This document shows positions 43,810-52,472 of a DNA stretch of 57,486 nt, piece by piece (the stretch's first letter is position 1; every line of letters starts with the position of its first letter). The stretch is taken from NCBI GenBank assembly GCA_023151255.1, contig JAKLJG010000005.1, positions 19,570 to 77,055 on the forward strand, written 5' to 3'. The translations under genes and the position numbers were made by a program. Under the pieces are notes generated by a model that saw nothing but the letters and a program-made list of their open reading frames with translations, did no database searches and was not told the DNA's origin. The DNA is from Cyclobacteriaceae bacterium (GTDB taxonomy: Bacteria > Bacteroidota > Bacteroidia > Cytophagales > Cyclobacteriaceae).

Positions 43810-44466
43810 ATGCACCAAGAGACATCCTCAGCCGATCGCCTGCTGCTGGTTAACAAGCCATTGGGATGGACCTCCTTTGACGTTGTAAACAAGCTTCGTT
43901 ATAAACTGAAAATAAAAAAAATTGGTCATGCCGGCACTCTTGACCCCTTAGCCACCGGCCTGTTAATCATCTGCACCGGTAAAATGACTAAACAAATTGA
44001 AAAGTTTATGGGGCTTGAGAAAGAATATACCGGCACCCTTATGCTGGGGCAAACCACACCTTCGCACGATCTGGAGACACCAGTATCAGAAACAAAAGAA
44101 ACAGGACATCTGACAGATGAGCTAATCTATCAGGCGGCAAACCAACTTACAGGAACTATACTGCAAACGCCACCTGTGCATTCAGCCATACGGATTGGCG
44201 GAAAACGGGCATACGCCTTAGCACGAAAAGGCAAAGAGTTAAACCTACAACCCCGTGAAGTGTTAATAAAAGACTTCACTATTACGGCCATCAACCTGCC
44301 TGCCGTACAATTTAAGGTAGTGTGCTCAAAAGGTACCTACATCCGCAGTTTGGTACGCGACTTCGGAGATGCGCTTGGTGTTGGCGCACATCTTTCGCAA
44401 CTTTGCCGAACCCGTATAGGTAGTTATCAACTGGCCGATGCGCTGAGCCCCGAACAAATTCAATGA
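43810..44466 (+). CDS. truB: tRNA pseudouridine(55) synthase
   Basis: Makes pseudouridine 55 in the T-loop of tRNAs. The 218 residues include KPLGWTSFDVVNKLR, the catalytic aspartate in GHAGTLDPLATGLL, and the conserved YTGTLMLGQTTPSHD and CSKGTYIRSL. It lacks a long C-terminal PUA extension, as in many Bacteroidota. It overlaps ribF by 4 bp. Confidence 0.95.
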   Translation: MHQETSSADRLLLVNKPLGWTSFDVVNKLRYKLKIKKIGHAGTLDPLATGLLIICTGKMTKQIEKFMGLEKEYTGTLMLGQTTPSHDLETPVSETKETGHLTDELIYQAANQLTGTILQTPPVHSAIRIGGKRAYALARKGKELNLQPREVLIKDFTITAINLPAVQFKVVCSKGTYIRSLVRDFGDALGVGAHLSQLCRTRIGSYQLADALSPEQIQ

Positions 44467-45395
44467 AAATATACCATCACCTTGATGACTTTAGCCGGTT
44501 GCCCTATGCCGTGGTTACCAGCGGAACATTTGACGGGGTGCATTTGGGGCACCAGCGTATATTGACTCGCCTGAAAGAAATAGCGCAAAAAAACCGGGGC
44601 CAAACAGTTGTATTAACTTTTTGGCCACATCCCCGGTTGGTGCTGTATCCGGAAGACAACAGCCTGAAGTTATTAAACACCTTTGAAGAAAAAGCCGAAC
44701 TCATTAAAGAACAAGGTATTCAGCACCTGGTGCGAATTCCGTTTACGCGCGAATTTTCAAATTTATCATCCGAAGAATTTATTACTCGCATACTTGTACA
44801 AACCATCGGAACGAAGAAACTTGTTATCGGGTACGACCACCGCTTCGGGCATAACCGCGAAGGGAGTTTTGAAGAGTTGAAAACCAATGGCCCGCGTTAT
44901 GGTTTTGATGTGGAAGAAATTCCCCGGCAGGATGTTGACCATGTTACGGTTAGCTCAACAAAAATACGGCAAGCCCTGGAGCAAGGCGATATTTCATCGG
45001 CTAACCAGTTGTTAGGTAAGCCTTACCTGCTAACCGGGCGTGTTATTAAAGGTGATAAAATCGGCAGGCTGATTGGATTTCCGACAGCCAACCTGGAAAT
45101 TGACTCACAACACAAACTTGTGCCGGCTGATGGCATCTATGCCGTAACAGTTGTATATGGAACTAACACATTTGGCGGGATGCTCTACATTGGTTACCGA
45201 CCCACCATCGGAGGCAATCAAAAATCCATCGAGGTAAACATTTTTAATTTCGCTAAAGATATCTATGGTGAAACCCTAACGCTGTACCTGCATGCGCTTA
45301 TCAGGAAAGATACAAAGTTTAATGACCTTGAACACCTGCGGCTGCAACTGGAGCAGGACAAGGTTGAAGCCATTCGGATTTTAAAAATGGATTAG
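44463..45395 (+). CDS. ribF: Bifunctional riboflavin kinase / FAD synthetase
   Basis: Converts riboflavin to FMN and FAD. The N-terminal FAD synthetase half has the nucleotide-binding TSGTFDGVHLGHQ and SSTKIRQAL; the C-terminal flavokinase half has GRLIGFPTANLE and GIYAV. Length is 310 residues, as expected. It ends the ftsX-ribF block; a perfect -7 sequence (TAGATTTG, 45393-45400) overlaps its stop and may start transcription of scoA. Confidence 0.96.
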   Translation: MKIYHHLDDFSRLPYAVVTSGTFDGVHLGHQRILTRLKEIAQKNRGQTVVLTFWPHPRLVLYPEDNSLKLLNTFEEKAELIKEQGIQHLVRIPFTREFSNLSSEEFITRILVQTIGTKKLVIGYDHRFGHNREGSFEELKTNGPRYGFDVEEIPRQDVDHVTVSSTKIRQALEQGDISSANQLLGKPYLLTGRVIKGDKIGRLIGFPTANLEIDSQHKLVPADGIYAVTVVYGTNTFGGMLYIGYRPTIGGNQKSIEVNIFNFAKDIYGETLTLYLHALIRKDTKFNDLEHLRLQLEQDKVEAIRILKMD

Positions 45396-45416
45396 ATTTG
45401 CAAAAATCAGTTGCAC

Positions 45417-46112
45417 ATGATTAATAAAGTTGTACGCGATGCCGATGAGGCCGTACAGGATATACCTGATAATGCCGTATTAATGCTGGGTGGTTTCGGA
45501 TTATCCGGCATACCGGAGAACTGCATAGCTGCCCTGCTTCGGAAGGGCGTTAAGGGGTTAACCTGTATTTCGAATAACGCAGGTGTTGATGATTTTGGCA
45601 TCGGGTTATTACTAAAAACACGGCAGGTAAAGAAGATGATTTCATCCTATGTAGGTGAGAACGAGGAGTTTGAGCGGCAACTGTTATCGGGTGAACTGGA
45701 AGTTGAACTGATTCCGCAGGGAACCCTGGCCGAGCGCTGCCGTGCAGGCGGTGCGGGCATACCCGCATTTTACACTCCGGCAGGCGTAGGCACCGAAGTG
45801 GCCCAGGGAAAGGAAGTCAGAGAGTTTCATGGAAAAAAATACCTGATGGAACACTGGCTGCGGGCCGATTTTTCGCTGGTTAAAGCCTGGAAAGGCGACA
45901 CCACCGGCAATCTGATTTATCGGGGCACCTCCCGCAACTTTAACCCGATGATGGCCGCTGCCGGAAAAATTACTATTGCCGAAGTAGAAGAATTAGTGCC
46001 TGTTGGAGAATTGGACCCTAATCAAATCCATACTCCCGGAATTTACGTTCAGCGCATCTTCCAGGGTAAACACTACGAAAAACGAATTGAACAACGAACT
46101 ATTCGTAAATGA
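45417..46112 (+). CDS. scoA: 3-oxoacid CoA-transferase, subunit A
   Basis: One half of the succinyl-CoA:3-ketoacid CoA-transferase used in ketone-body and acetoacetate use. The start at ATG 45417 ([16 protein letters not shown]) gives 231 residues. Family signatures are [15 protein letters not shown] and [16 protein letters not shown]. It is followed by scoB after 6 bp. Confidence 0.95.
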   Translation: MINKVVRDADEAVQDIPDNAVLMLGGFGLSGIPENCIAALLRKGVKGLTCISNNAGVDDFGIGLLLKTRQVKKMISSYVGENEEFERQLLSGELEVELIPQGTLAERCRAGGAGIPAFYTPAGVGTEVAQGKEVREFHGKKYLMEHWLRADFSLVKAWKGDTTGNLIYRGTSRNFNPMMAAAGKITIAEVEELVPVGELDPNQIHTPGIYVQRIFQGKHYEKRIEQRTIRK

Positions 46113-46118
46113 GTTGCT

Positions 46119-46775
46119 ATGTTAGACAAGGTAGGTATAGCCAAACGCATCGCACGTGAAGTAAAAGACGGTATGTACATCAACCTCGGCATTGGCATAC
46201 CCACCCTGGTAGCCAACTACATACCGGCCAATCTGCATGTTGTTCTGCAATCCGAAAACGGATTGTTGGGGATTGGCCCCTTCCCTACCGAAGAGCAGGT
46301 TGATCCGGATTTAATTAATGCCGGAAAGCAAACCATTACCATGCTGCCCGGATCTGCATTATTCAGTTCAGCTGAAAGTTTCGCCATGATTCGAGGCGGA
46401 CATATCGACTTGACAATCTTGGGCGCCATGGAGGTAAGCGAAAATGGCGATATTGCTAATTGGAAGGTGCCCGGCAAAATGGTAAAGGGCATGGGCGGTG
46501 CCATGGACCTTGTGGCATCCGCCAGCCACATCATTGTAGCCATGCAGCACTGCAGTAAAGACGGTGCCTCTAAACTTTTAAAAGAATGTACGTTACCGAT
46601 TACCGGTTTGCGTTGTGTTAAACGAATCGTTACTGATTTGGCAGTACTGGACGTAGTACCAACCGGAGGCTTTAAACTGCTGGAACGTGCACCGGGCGTA
46701 AGTATAGAGCAGATAAAAAATGCAACGGCCGGAAAACTGATTATCGAAGGTGAAATTCCCGAGATGACTTTCTGA
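46119..46775 (+). CDS. scoB: 3-oxoacid CoA-transferase, subunit B
   Basis: The subunit carrying the active-site glutamate, here in [14 protein letters not shown], that forms the CoA thioester intermediate. The 218 residues also show [13 protein letters not shown] and [15 protein letters not shown]. Together with ScoA it transfers CoA between succinate and acetoacetate. gldC follows 17 bp later. Confidence 0.95.
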   Translation: MLDKVGIAKRIAREVKDGMYINLGIGIPTLVANYIPANLHVVLQSENGLLGIGPFPTEEQVDPDLINAGKQTITMLPGSALFSSAESFAMIRGGHIDLTILGAMEVSENGDIANWKVPGKMVKGMGGAMDLVASASHIIVAMQHCSKDGASKLLKECTLPITGLRCVKRIVTDLAVLDVVPTGGFKLLERAPGVSIEQIKNATAGKLIIEGEIPEMTF

Positions 46776-46792
46776 TTTACTACCTGACCGAC

Positions 46793-47134
46793 ATGAGAAA
46801 AACGACAATCAACTTTAGCGTAGAACTGGATAGCAACAACGTACCCGATAAAATCCTATGGGATGCTTCCGACAAGCCTGAAGCGGCACCGGCCGAAACC
46901 AAGTCCATCAGCATCTCCCTGTGGGACCAATTGCAAAAAAACACCTTGCGTATAGACTTATGGACCAAGGATATGCCTGTAGATGAAATGAAACGCTTTT
47001 ACATCGATTGCCTGGGAGGCTTGGCCCAGAGCATCCTTACCGCAACGGGCGATGAATTCATGGCCACCGAAACCCATGCCCTGTGCGACAGGCTGGTTGA
47101 CCACCTTCGTTCCGAAAACCTTAAAAACGGATAG
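46793..47134 (+). CDS. gldC: Gliding motility protein GldC
   Basis: A 113-residue soluble protein of the GldC family, seen in KTTINFSVELDSNNVPDKILWDAS and the conserved TKSISISLWDQ and the second half FYIDCLGGLAQSILTATGDEFMA. GldC supports gliding/type IX secretion in Bacteroidota, although many non-gliding species keep it. gldB is not in the window. It is the last gene of the sco-gldC run before the TonB receptor. Confidence 0.93.
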   Translation: MRKTTINFSVELDSNNVPDKILWDASDKPEAAPAETKSISISLWDQLQKNTLRIDLWTKDMPVDEMKRFYIDCLGGLAQSILTATGDEFMATETHALCDRLVDHLRSENLKNG

Positions 47135-47284
47135 CACTTCAAGCAGCCCTTTAACGAAATCAAGCGCATTTACTTTGTTTTTTATTAAAATTTTGTACTT
47201 TTCAGGATAGTACAAAGAAGATCCTTTTACCGTAACCAAACACAATTAATTATTTTACAAAACCAACCAACTAAAGAAAACCGT

Positions 47285-49978
47285 ATGGAGAAGTTTTACA
47301 AACGTTCGTGGGCTTTGGCATTAACCATGATGCTGGGCCTTACGGCAACTTTTGCTCAAACCACCGTTTCCGGCAAGGTGAAAGACGAAACCGGAACACC
47401 CATGCCGGGTGTAAACATTATCGTTAAAGGCACCACCGATGGGTCCGTAACAGATGCCAATGGTGGCTATACGTTAAGCACCAGCAAAACACCACCCTTT
47501 ACGCTCCGCTTTTCCTTTATCGGATACCGCAGCATGGAAGTGGAAGTTACTGGTGCCACATCGGGTATTGAAGTTTCTATGGAATCAGATCCGTTAGGTC
47601 TTGATGAGATTGTGGTAATCGGCCAGGGCCAGCGGGCTGAATTTATGAAAGCCCCGGTTACAGCCTACCGCGTGGGCTCGCTTGACATCCGCAACGTTCC
47701 TGCACCCGATTTTTATGAATCAGTTTCATACCAGCCTGGTGTACAAATGAATGCCGGCAGCTTAAACTTCCAGGCCATGAACACCCGTGGGTTTGCCACC
47801 ATTGCCAACACGCGCTTTGTTCAACTGGTTGACGGCATGGACACCTCCGCACCCATCCTCAACTTCCCCACCGGTAACCTGGTGGGTATTAGTGAACTGG
47901 ATGCAGAAAGTATGGATTTGTTGCCGGGTGCTTCGTCAGCTTTGTACGGACCAAACGCGTTTAACGGTATCATCCTGATGAACAGCAAATCGCCTTTTGA
48001 GTATCAGGGGCTTAGCATTACAGCCAAAGGTGGCGTAACCCGTTCGGATGCACAAGGCGAAGCCAACCCGATGTACAACTTCGGCCTGCGTTATGCCAAA
48101 GCCTTCAATAATAAATTTGCCATCAAGGTTAACTTCTCAATGGCCGATGCCACCGACTGGAAAGGAAATGATTACCGCACCCACCGACCTGATCCAGAAA
48201 ACCCGGTAAGCCAGACCAGCCTGCCGTACTTTGACGGACTTAACCTGTATGGTGACGAAACAGTAATCAATACAGGTATTCCTGGATTTTCTCCGTTAAC
48301 CAGAACAGGCTTCAGGGAAGAAGACCTCGTTGATAACTATGATGCCAGCAGCCTGAAGTATGATGCTGCATTACATTACCGCTTTAACCCGAACCTTGAA
48401 CTTAGCTACGCTTATCGTTTTGGTGGAGGTAATACTGTTTACCAGGGCAGTGAAAAATACGCCATCCGCGATTTCACCCAACAGTTTCACAAAGTAGAGC
48501 TAAGAGGTAAGAACTTCTTTGTTCGCGGTTACAACACACGCACCGATGCCGGTAACTCGTATAACATGAGCGCCCTGGGCGCTTTTGTCAATGAGGCTTT
48601 CCGAACCTCAGCAACAGGTCCCTCAGGTGGGTGGGTGCAGGATTATGTACTGGCATACAGTGGCGCCATCCCTACCGTTACGCCCGGTGATCATGCAGCC
48701 GCCCGGACATTTGCCGACCGCTTTATCCCGGCAAGCAACACCCAGCAATTCAGAGATACAGTAAATGCGGTCCGTAACCGGTTCTTTCAGCGTACTCCTC
48801 CAGGTGCCAAATTCATAGACAACTCCAGGCTTTATCATGCCGAGTTTAACTACAGGTTTGATGATATGATTAAATGGGCCGAAGTACAGCTCGGTGGTAA
48901 TTTTAGGCGGTATGATCTATTCTCAGATGCAACTGTTTATAATGAGGATCCAGACGGAGACGGAACGGCTGACAGGATTACCATTGACGAATACGGTGCC
49001 TACCTTCAGATAGCTAAAGAATTGGGTAAACTGAAACTCACCGGTTCCATCCGCCACGATAAGAACCAAAACTTCGATGGCTTGTGGACACCTCGTCTAT
49101 CGGCTGTATTCTCGGCAAGTGAAAACAGTTTCTTTAGGGCCTCGTTCCAAACCGGTTTTCGGAATCCCGACACACAAGCTCAATATATCTACTTTCCTAC
49201 CGGATCAGGTATATTATTGGGTAGCACGAAGGACAACGCAGAGCCTTACCAGATACATAATGGTGGCGCCTGGACACAGTCCTCTTACGAGGATTTTAGA
49301 CTTTCCGGTGATAGTACAGACCTTGTCACCGCCAATATCGCATACATTAAACCCGAAAAACTGCAAAGCATAGAAGTTGGTTACAAGGGTTCATTCAACA
49401 AAAGTTTGTTGGTAGATGCCTATGTTTTTTACAACACCTACCGAAACTTTCTTGGCGATCAACTCGTGTACAGCAAACTGCCCACTACCCATAAAGGAAA
49501 TACCGTACCAGCAGGTACACTTTGGTCTCCTTATGTAAACTCGCCAGAAAAAATTACCTCGCTTGGTGCAGGGGTTAACCTGAGTTATACCTTCCTAAAA
49601 GGATATGTGGCCACTGCCAACTACACCTTCCAGAATTACGATGCCAACGAAGATGAGTTTATTGCTGGCTTTAACACACCGGAGAACAAAATCATGGTTG
49701 GCTTGAGCAACCGGAACATTAACAACACCGGCTTCGGATTTAACCTGAATTTCCGTTGGCAGGAGTCCTTTATTTGGAACTCGGGCTTCGGCAACTGGAT
49801 AGTTCCTGAATACGGTGTATTTGATGCCATGCTGAGTTACCAGATTAACTCCATGAAGGCAATCCTCAAGTTGGGCGGCACTAACCTGTTGGGTGGCGAC
49901 TACCGGCCGAACTTTGGTTCCAGTTTCGTAGGACAGCAATACTACCTGTCGATAACCTTTGATGAACTTTTTAAATGA
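47285..49978 (+). CDS. TonB-dependent outer-membrane receptor
   Basis: A 897-residue receptor of the SusC/CirA type. A signal peptide (ends TATFAQ) is followed by a carboxypeptidase-like regulatory domain (residues 28-105, GKVKDETGTPMPGVNIIVKGT), the TonB box/plug (DEIVVIGQGQ to VPAPDFYESV; GASSALYGPNAFNGIILM) and a beta-barrel ending in YYLSITFDELF. It lacks a SusD partner; instead an SGNH-hydrolase lipoprotein follows 20 bp later. The 150-bp leader has a possible TTTG-N18-TACTTTTC promoter and a TTGTAC/GTACAA inverse repeat. The transported substrate is unknown. Confidence 0.93.
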   Translation: MEKFYKRSWALALTMMLGLTATFAQTTVSGKVKDETGTPMPGVNIIVKGTTDGSVTDANGGYTLSTSKTPPFTLRFSFIGYRSMEVEVTGATSGIEVSMESDPLGLDEIVVIGQGQRAEFMKAPVTAYRVGSLDIRNVPAPDFYESVSYQPGVQMNAGSLNFQAMNTRGFATIANTRFVQLVDGMDTSAPILNFPTGNLVGISELDAESMDLLPGASSALYGPNAFNGIILMNSKSPFEYQGLSITAKGGVTRSDAQGEANPMYNFGLRYAKAFNNKFAIKVNFSMADATDWKGNDYRTHRPDPENPVSQTSLPYFDGLNLYGDETVINTGIPGFSPLTRTGFREEDLVDNYDASSLKYDAALHYRFNPNLELSYAYRFGGGNTVYQGSEKYAIRDFTQQFHKVELRGKNFFVRGYNTRTDAGNSYNMSALGAFVNEAFRTSATGPSGGWVQDYVLAYSGAIPTVTPGDHAAARTFADRFIPASNTQQFRDTVNAVRNRFFQRTPPGAKFIDNSRLYHAEFNYRFDDMIKWAEVQLGGNFRRYDLFSDATVYNEDPDGDGTADRITIDEYGAYLQIAKELGKLKLTGSIRHDKNQNFDGLWTPRLSAVFSASENSFFRASFQTGFRNPDTQAQYIYFPTGSGILLGSTKDNAEPYQIHNGGAWTQSSYEDFRLSGDSTDLVTANIAYIKPEKLQSIEVGYKGSFNKSLLVDAYVFYNTYRNFLGDQLVYSKLPTTHKGNTVPAGTLWSPYVNSPEKITSLGAGVNLSYTFLKGYVATANYTFQNYDANEDEFIAGFNTPENKIMVGLSNRNINNTGFGFNLNFRWQESFIWNSGFGNWIVPEYGVFDAMLSYQINSMKAILKLGGTNLLGGDYRPNFGSSFVGQQYYLSITFDELFK

Positions 49979-49998
49979 TAATTGTTAATCAGTAGCTT

Positions 49999-51567
49999 AT
50001 GAAAAAGATGAAATTTTTAAGCATGATCCTAACCCTGTTCTTTGTGGTTAGTTGTGAACAGGAAATATTGGTACAACAAGATCCCGACCCCGATCCGGAT
50101 CCGACCGGGGAGTCCGGCAGTGCAAACTTTACCAAGTTTGTATCCATTGGCAATTCACTAACAGCCGGCTACATGGCTGGTGCGCTTTTTTCTTTTGGAC
50201 AGGAAAACTCTTACCCGGCCATTATGGCTGAACACTTTGCTTATGTAAGCGAGAATGATGCATTTGATCAGCCACTGGTTAATTCTGTTAACGGATGCTA
50301 TAATCCAACATCGGGTTGTACATTGGGTCGACTGATTTTGTTTGATCCGGATGGTCCGACAGGTCCGGCTTCCGCTGCACCAACACCGGCCGGCAGCCCG
50401 GGTGTACCAGCCCCTTTCAATACAAACGCCACCGACCATTTACAGGCTTTAGCACCCTTTACAGGTAATAAAGACAATCTCAACAACTTTGGTGTACCCG
50501 GTATAATTCTGGCACAGGCACTTACACCGGCAACCGGTGGACCAGCACCACCGGCACCTAACCCTGCATACAATCCCTACTTTGCCCGGTTTGCCAAAAC
50601 GCCTAGTACGGATGGTACTACCGGATCCACAATACTCAGCGATGCGTTGGCCACAAACCCTACCTTTGTTTCCTTCTGGTTGGGTAATAACGATGTGTTG
50701 GGTTATGCTGTAGGTGGCGCCTCTAATCCATCCATTTTAACCAGCGTGCCAGCCTTTACAGCTCAGTATTCAGCAGCCATTGATGCCATTTTGGCCCACC
50801 CCAATAACGTAAAAATGGTGGTTGGCAACGTACCCAATGTTACAACTATTCCGTATTTCAGACTGGTACCTTATAATCCTGTTGTGATTACCAATCAAGC
50901 TCAGATTGATGCCATTAATGCGGGCTATGCCCCCTATAATGCTGGCCTGGATGCCGCCTTCGATGGAGGATTCATCACCAATGAGGAACGTAACAAACGA
51001 AAAGTTATTTTCACCGTTGGCCAAAACCCGGTTGTTATTATTGATGAGTCGTTGACCGACTTAAGCGGTTTAGGGTTGCCAAATTACCGTGAAGCAACAG
51101 CGCAGGATTTACTGGTTCTTCCTGCTGCCTCGTTTATTGGATCCCTGGTAGGCGGAGACCCTTCGTTAATAAACGGAGTTACCGTGCCGCTGGCCGACCA
51201 ATGGGTACTGATTCCTTCTGAGATTACAGAAATTACTACCCGCATAAACGACTTCAACGCAGCTATAGCCGCTAAAGTTGCAGCCAACAGCATGCGCATG
51301 GCACTGGCGGATATCTTTACCAAGTTTAATGAGCTTGCCACCAGCCCTACCGGTGGACTGGTAGTAGATGGCTTGTTTATCCGCTCTTCACTGGCACCGC
51401 CTAACGGAGTGTTTTCGGAAGATGGTGTTCATCCGAATCCCCGCGGCTCGGCTTACATTGCCAAAATTTTTATTCAGGCAATTAATGCCAAGTTCGGTTC
51501 AACAGTACCTGAGCCAAACATTTCGAAGTATTTTGGAACATTCTTCCCGGTAAGTCCGGCACTATAG
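49999..51567 (+). CDS. SGNH/GDSL-type hydrolase lipoprotein
   Basis: A 522-residue surface or periplasmic lipoprotein. The lipobox is VVSC (Cys at 19), then an Asp-Pro linker (DPDPDPDP). The catalytic blocks of the SGNH fold are present: VSIGNSLTAGY (block I, with Asn in place of Asp in GDSL), FWLGNNDVLGY (block III) and DGVHPNPRG (block V, Asp and His). It probably is an esterase/lipase acting on the ligand of the adjacent TonB receptor. The low-complexity Pro/Ala-rich segment (residues 115-140) may be a linker insert. Confidence 0.88.
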   Translation: MKKMKFLSMILTLFFVVSCEQEILVQQDPDPDPDPTGESGSANFTKFVSIGNSLTAGYMAGALFSFGQENSYPAIMAEHFAYVSENDAFDQPLVNSVNGCYNPTSGCTLGRLILFDPDGPTGPASAAPTPAGSPGVPAPFNTNATDHLQALAPFTGNKDNLNNFGVPGIILAQALTPATGGPAPPAPNPAYNPYFARFAKTPSTDGTTGSTILSDALATNPTFVSFWLGNNDVLGYAVGGASNPSILTSVPAFTAQYSAAIDAILAHPNNVKMVVGNVPNVTTIPYFRLVPYNPVVITNQAQIDAINAGYAPYNAGLDAAFDGGFITNEERNKRKVIFTVGQNPVVIIDESLTDLSGLGLPNYREATAQDLLVLPAASFIGSLVGGDPSLINGVTVPLADQWVLIPSEITEITTRINDFNAAIAAKVAANSMRMALADIFTKFNELATSPTGGLVVDGLFIRSSLAPPNGVFSEDGVHPNPRGSAYIAKIFIQAINAKFGSTVPEPNISKYFGTFFPVSPAL

Positions 51568-51587
51568 CAGTGTTAAAGAATTTAAAC

Positions 51588-51620
51588 AAAAACCCTGGCG
51601 GTATCCGTCAGGGTTTTTTT
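51588..51620 (+). terminator. Terminator between convergent SGNH and YdcF genes
   Basis: AAAAACCCTG (51588-51597) pairs with CAGGGTTTTT (51609-51618), with further inner pairing GGCG/CGTC-like and a GTAT loop. The symmetric A/T ends suit both the plus-strand SGNH gene and the minus-strand gene. Confidence 0.8.
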
Positions 51621-52383
51621 ATACATAGCCGGCCAACCAATACGCTACGAATCCCGTCCACTCTTTGAACAGTTTACTCCAAATCAGCAGGGCATCAACC
51701 TTCGGGAGGAACAGCACGTCCAGGGTATAATAGCGCGGGTGCGTATAAAAATCAGTTGAAAAGGGAGTAACATTGAGGCCGGCTTTGCGGAAACAGGCCA
51801 GTGACCTGCGCATATGAAAGCCTGACGTAATCAGCACGATGCCTTCGGTGGTATCAGCAGGCAGCATGCGCTTAACATGTACAGCCGACTCATACGTGTT
51901 TCTCGATTCATTTTCAATAACCAGGCTATCGGCTGGTACACCCATCAACACTAGCGCTTTACCAATTTCATCGGCCTCTTTGCGGCTTTTAGTAAATAAG
52001 CGGCCAGTGCCGCCTGATACTATTATTTTCTTCAACATGCCGCGTTTATATAAGTCCACCGCATGCACTACCCGGTCGGCTCCATGCTCAAAAAATACCC
52101 GGTCGGTTAAGGATGCATCATTACGGGTAACTCCGGTTAAAATGATGCCATATGAAAATGGATTGGCTATCTCAGCATACGGAGTTGGGGGTACCTCCCA
52201 CCGGAGCATAATTTCATTGGCAATAAATTCATTGGAAAAAAGGTACAACAATCCAAAAGCAGTCCAAAAAAGCCGCTTGCGCCATTGTTGAGTCTTCAGT
52301 AATGCAGATATAAGTAACAGCAGGCTTATCAGCACCAACGGCATAACCAGGTAGCCCAGGGTTTTGGAAAGAAAAAAGAACAT
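51619..52383 (-). CDS. YdcF/SanA-type membrane protein (DUF218)
   Basis: A 254-residue protein with membrane helices near residues 10-28 and 38-55 and a DUF218 domain. Family segments are YGIILTGV, RVVHAVDLYKRGMLKKIIVSGG, SRNTYESAVHVK and LITSGFHMRRSLACF. These proteins act in envelope integrity (SanA confers vancomycin tolerance in enterobacteria). A possible tiny ORF lies directly upstream. The role here is inferred only from the family. Confidence 0.9.
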   Translation of the reverse strand: MFFFLSKTLGYLVMPLVLISLLLLISALLKTQQWRKRLFWTAFGLLYLFSNEFIANEIMLRWEVPPTPYAEIANPFSYGIILTGVTRNDASLTDRVFFEHGADRVVHAVDLYKRGMLKKIIVSGGTGRLFTKSRKEADEIGKALVLMGVPADSLVIENESRNTYESAVHVKRMLPADTTEGIVLITSGFHMRRSLACFRKAGLNVTPFSTDFYTHPRYYTLDVLFLPKVDALLIWSKLFKEWTGFVAYWLAGYV

Positions 52384-52391
52384 GCCGGATT

Positions 52392-52445
52392 TTAAAAAAT
52401 CCTTACCAGGATCAAAAGCAGGATAATCAGTATCAGAATAATCAT
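52392..52445 (-). CDS. Possible 17-residue hydrophobic peptide
   Basis: On the minus strand ATG 52445 to TAA 52392 encodes MIILILIILLLILVRIF, a single potential membrane helix. It lies between the ABC transporter gene and the YdcF gene, ending 8 bp before the latter's start. Such short hydrophobic frames arise by chance in T-rich DNA, so this is only a candidate. It could be a leader peptide for the YdcF gene or a membrane microprotein. Confidence 0.3.
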   Translation of the reverse strand: MIILILIILLLILVRIF

Positions 52446-52472
52446 GGTCTTTTTATTACAGTTGTAAAGGTA

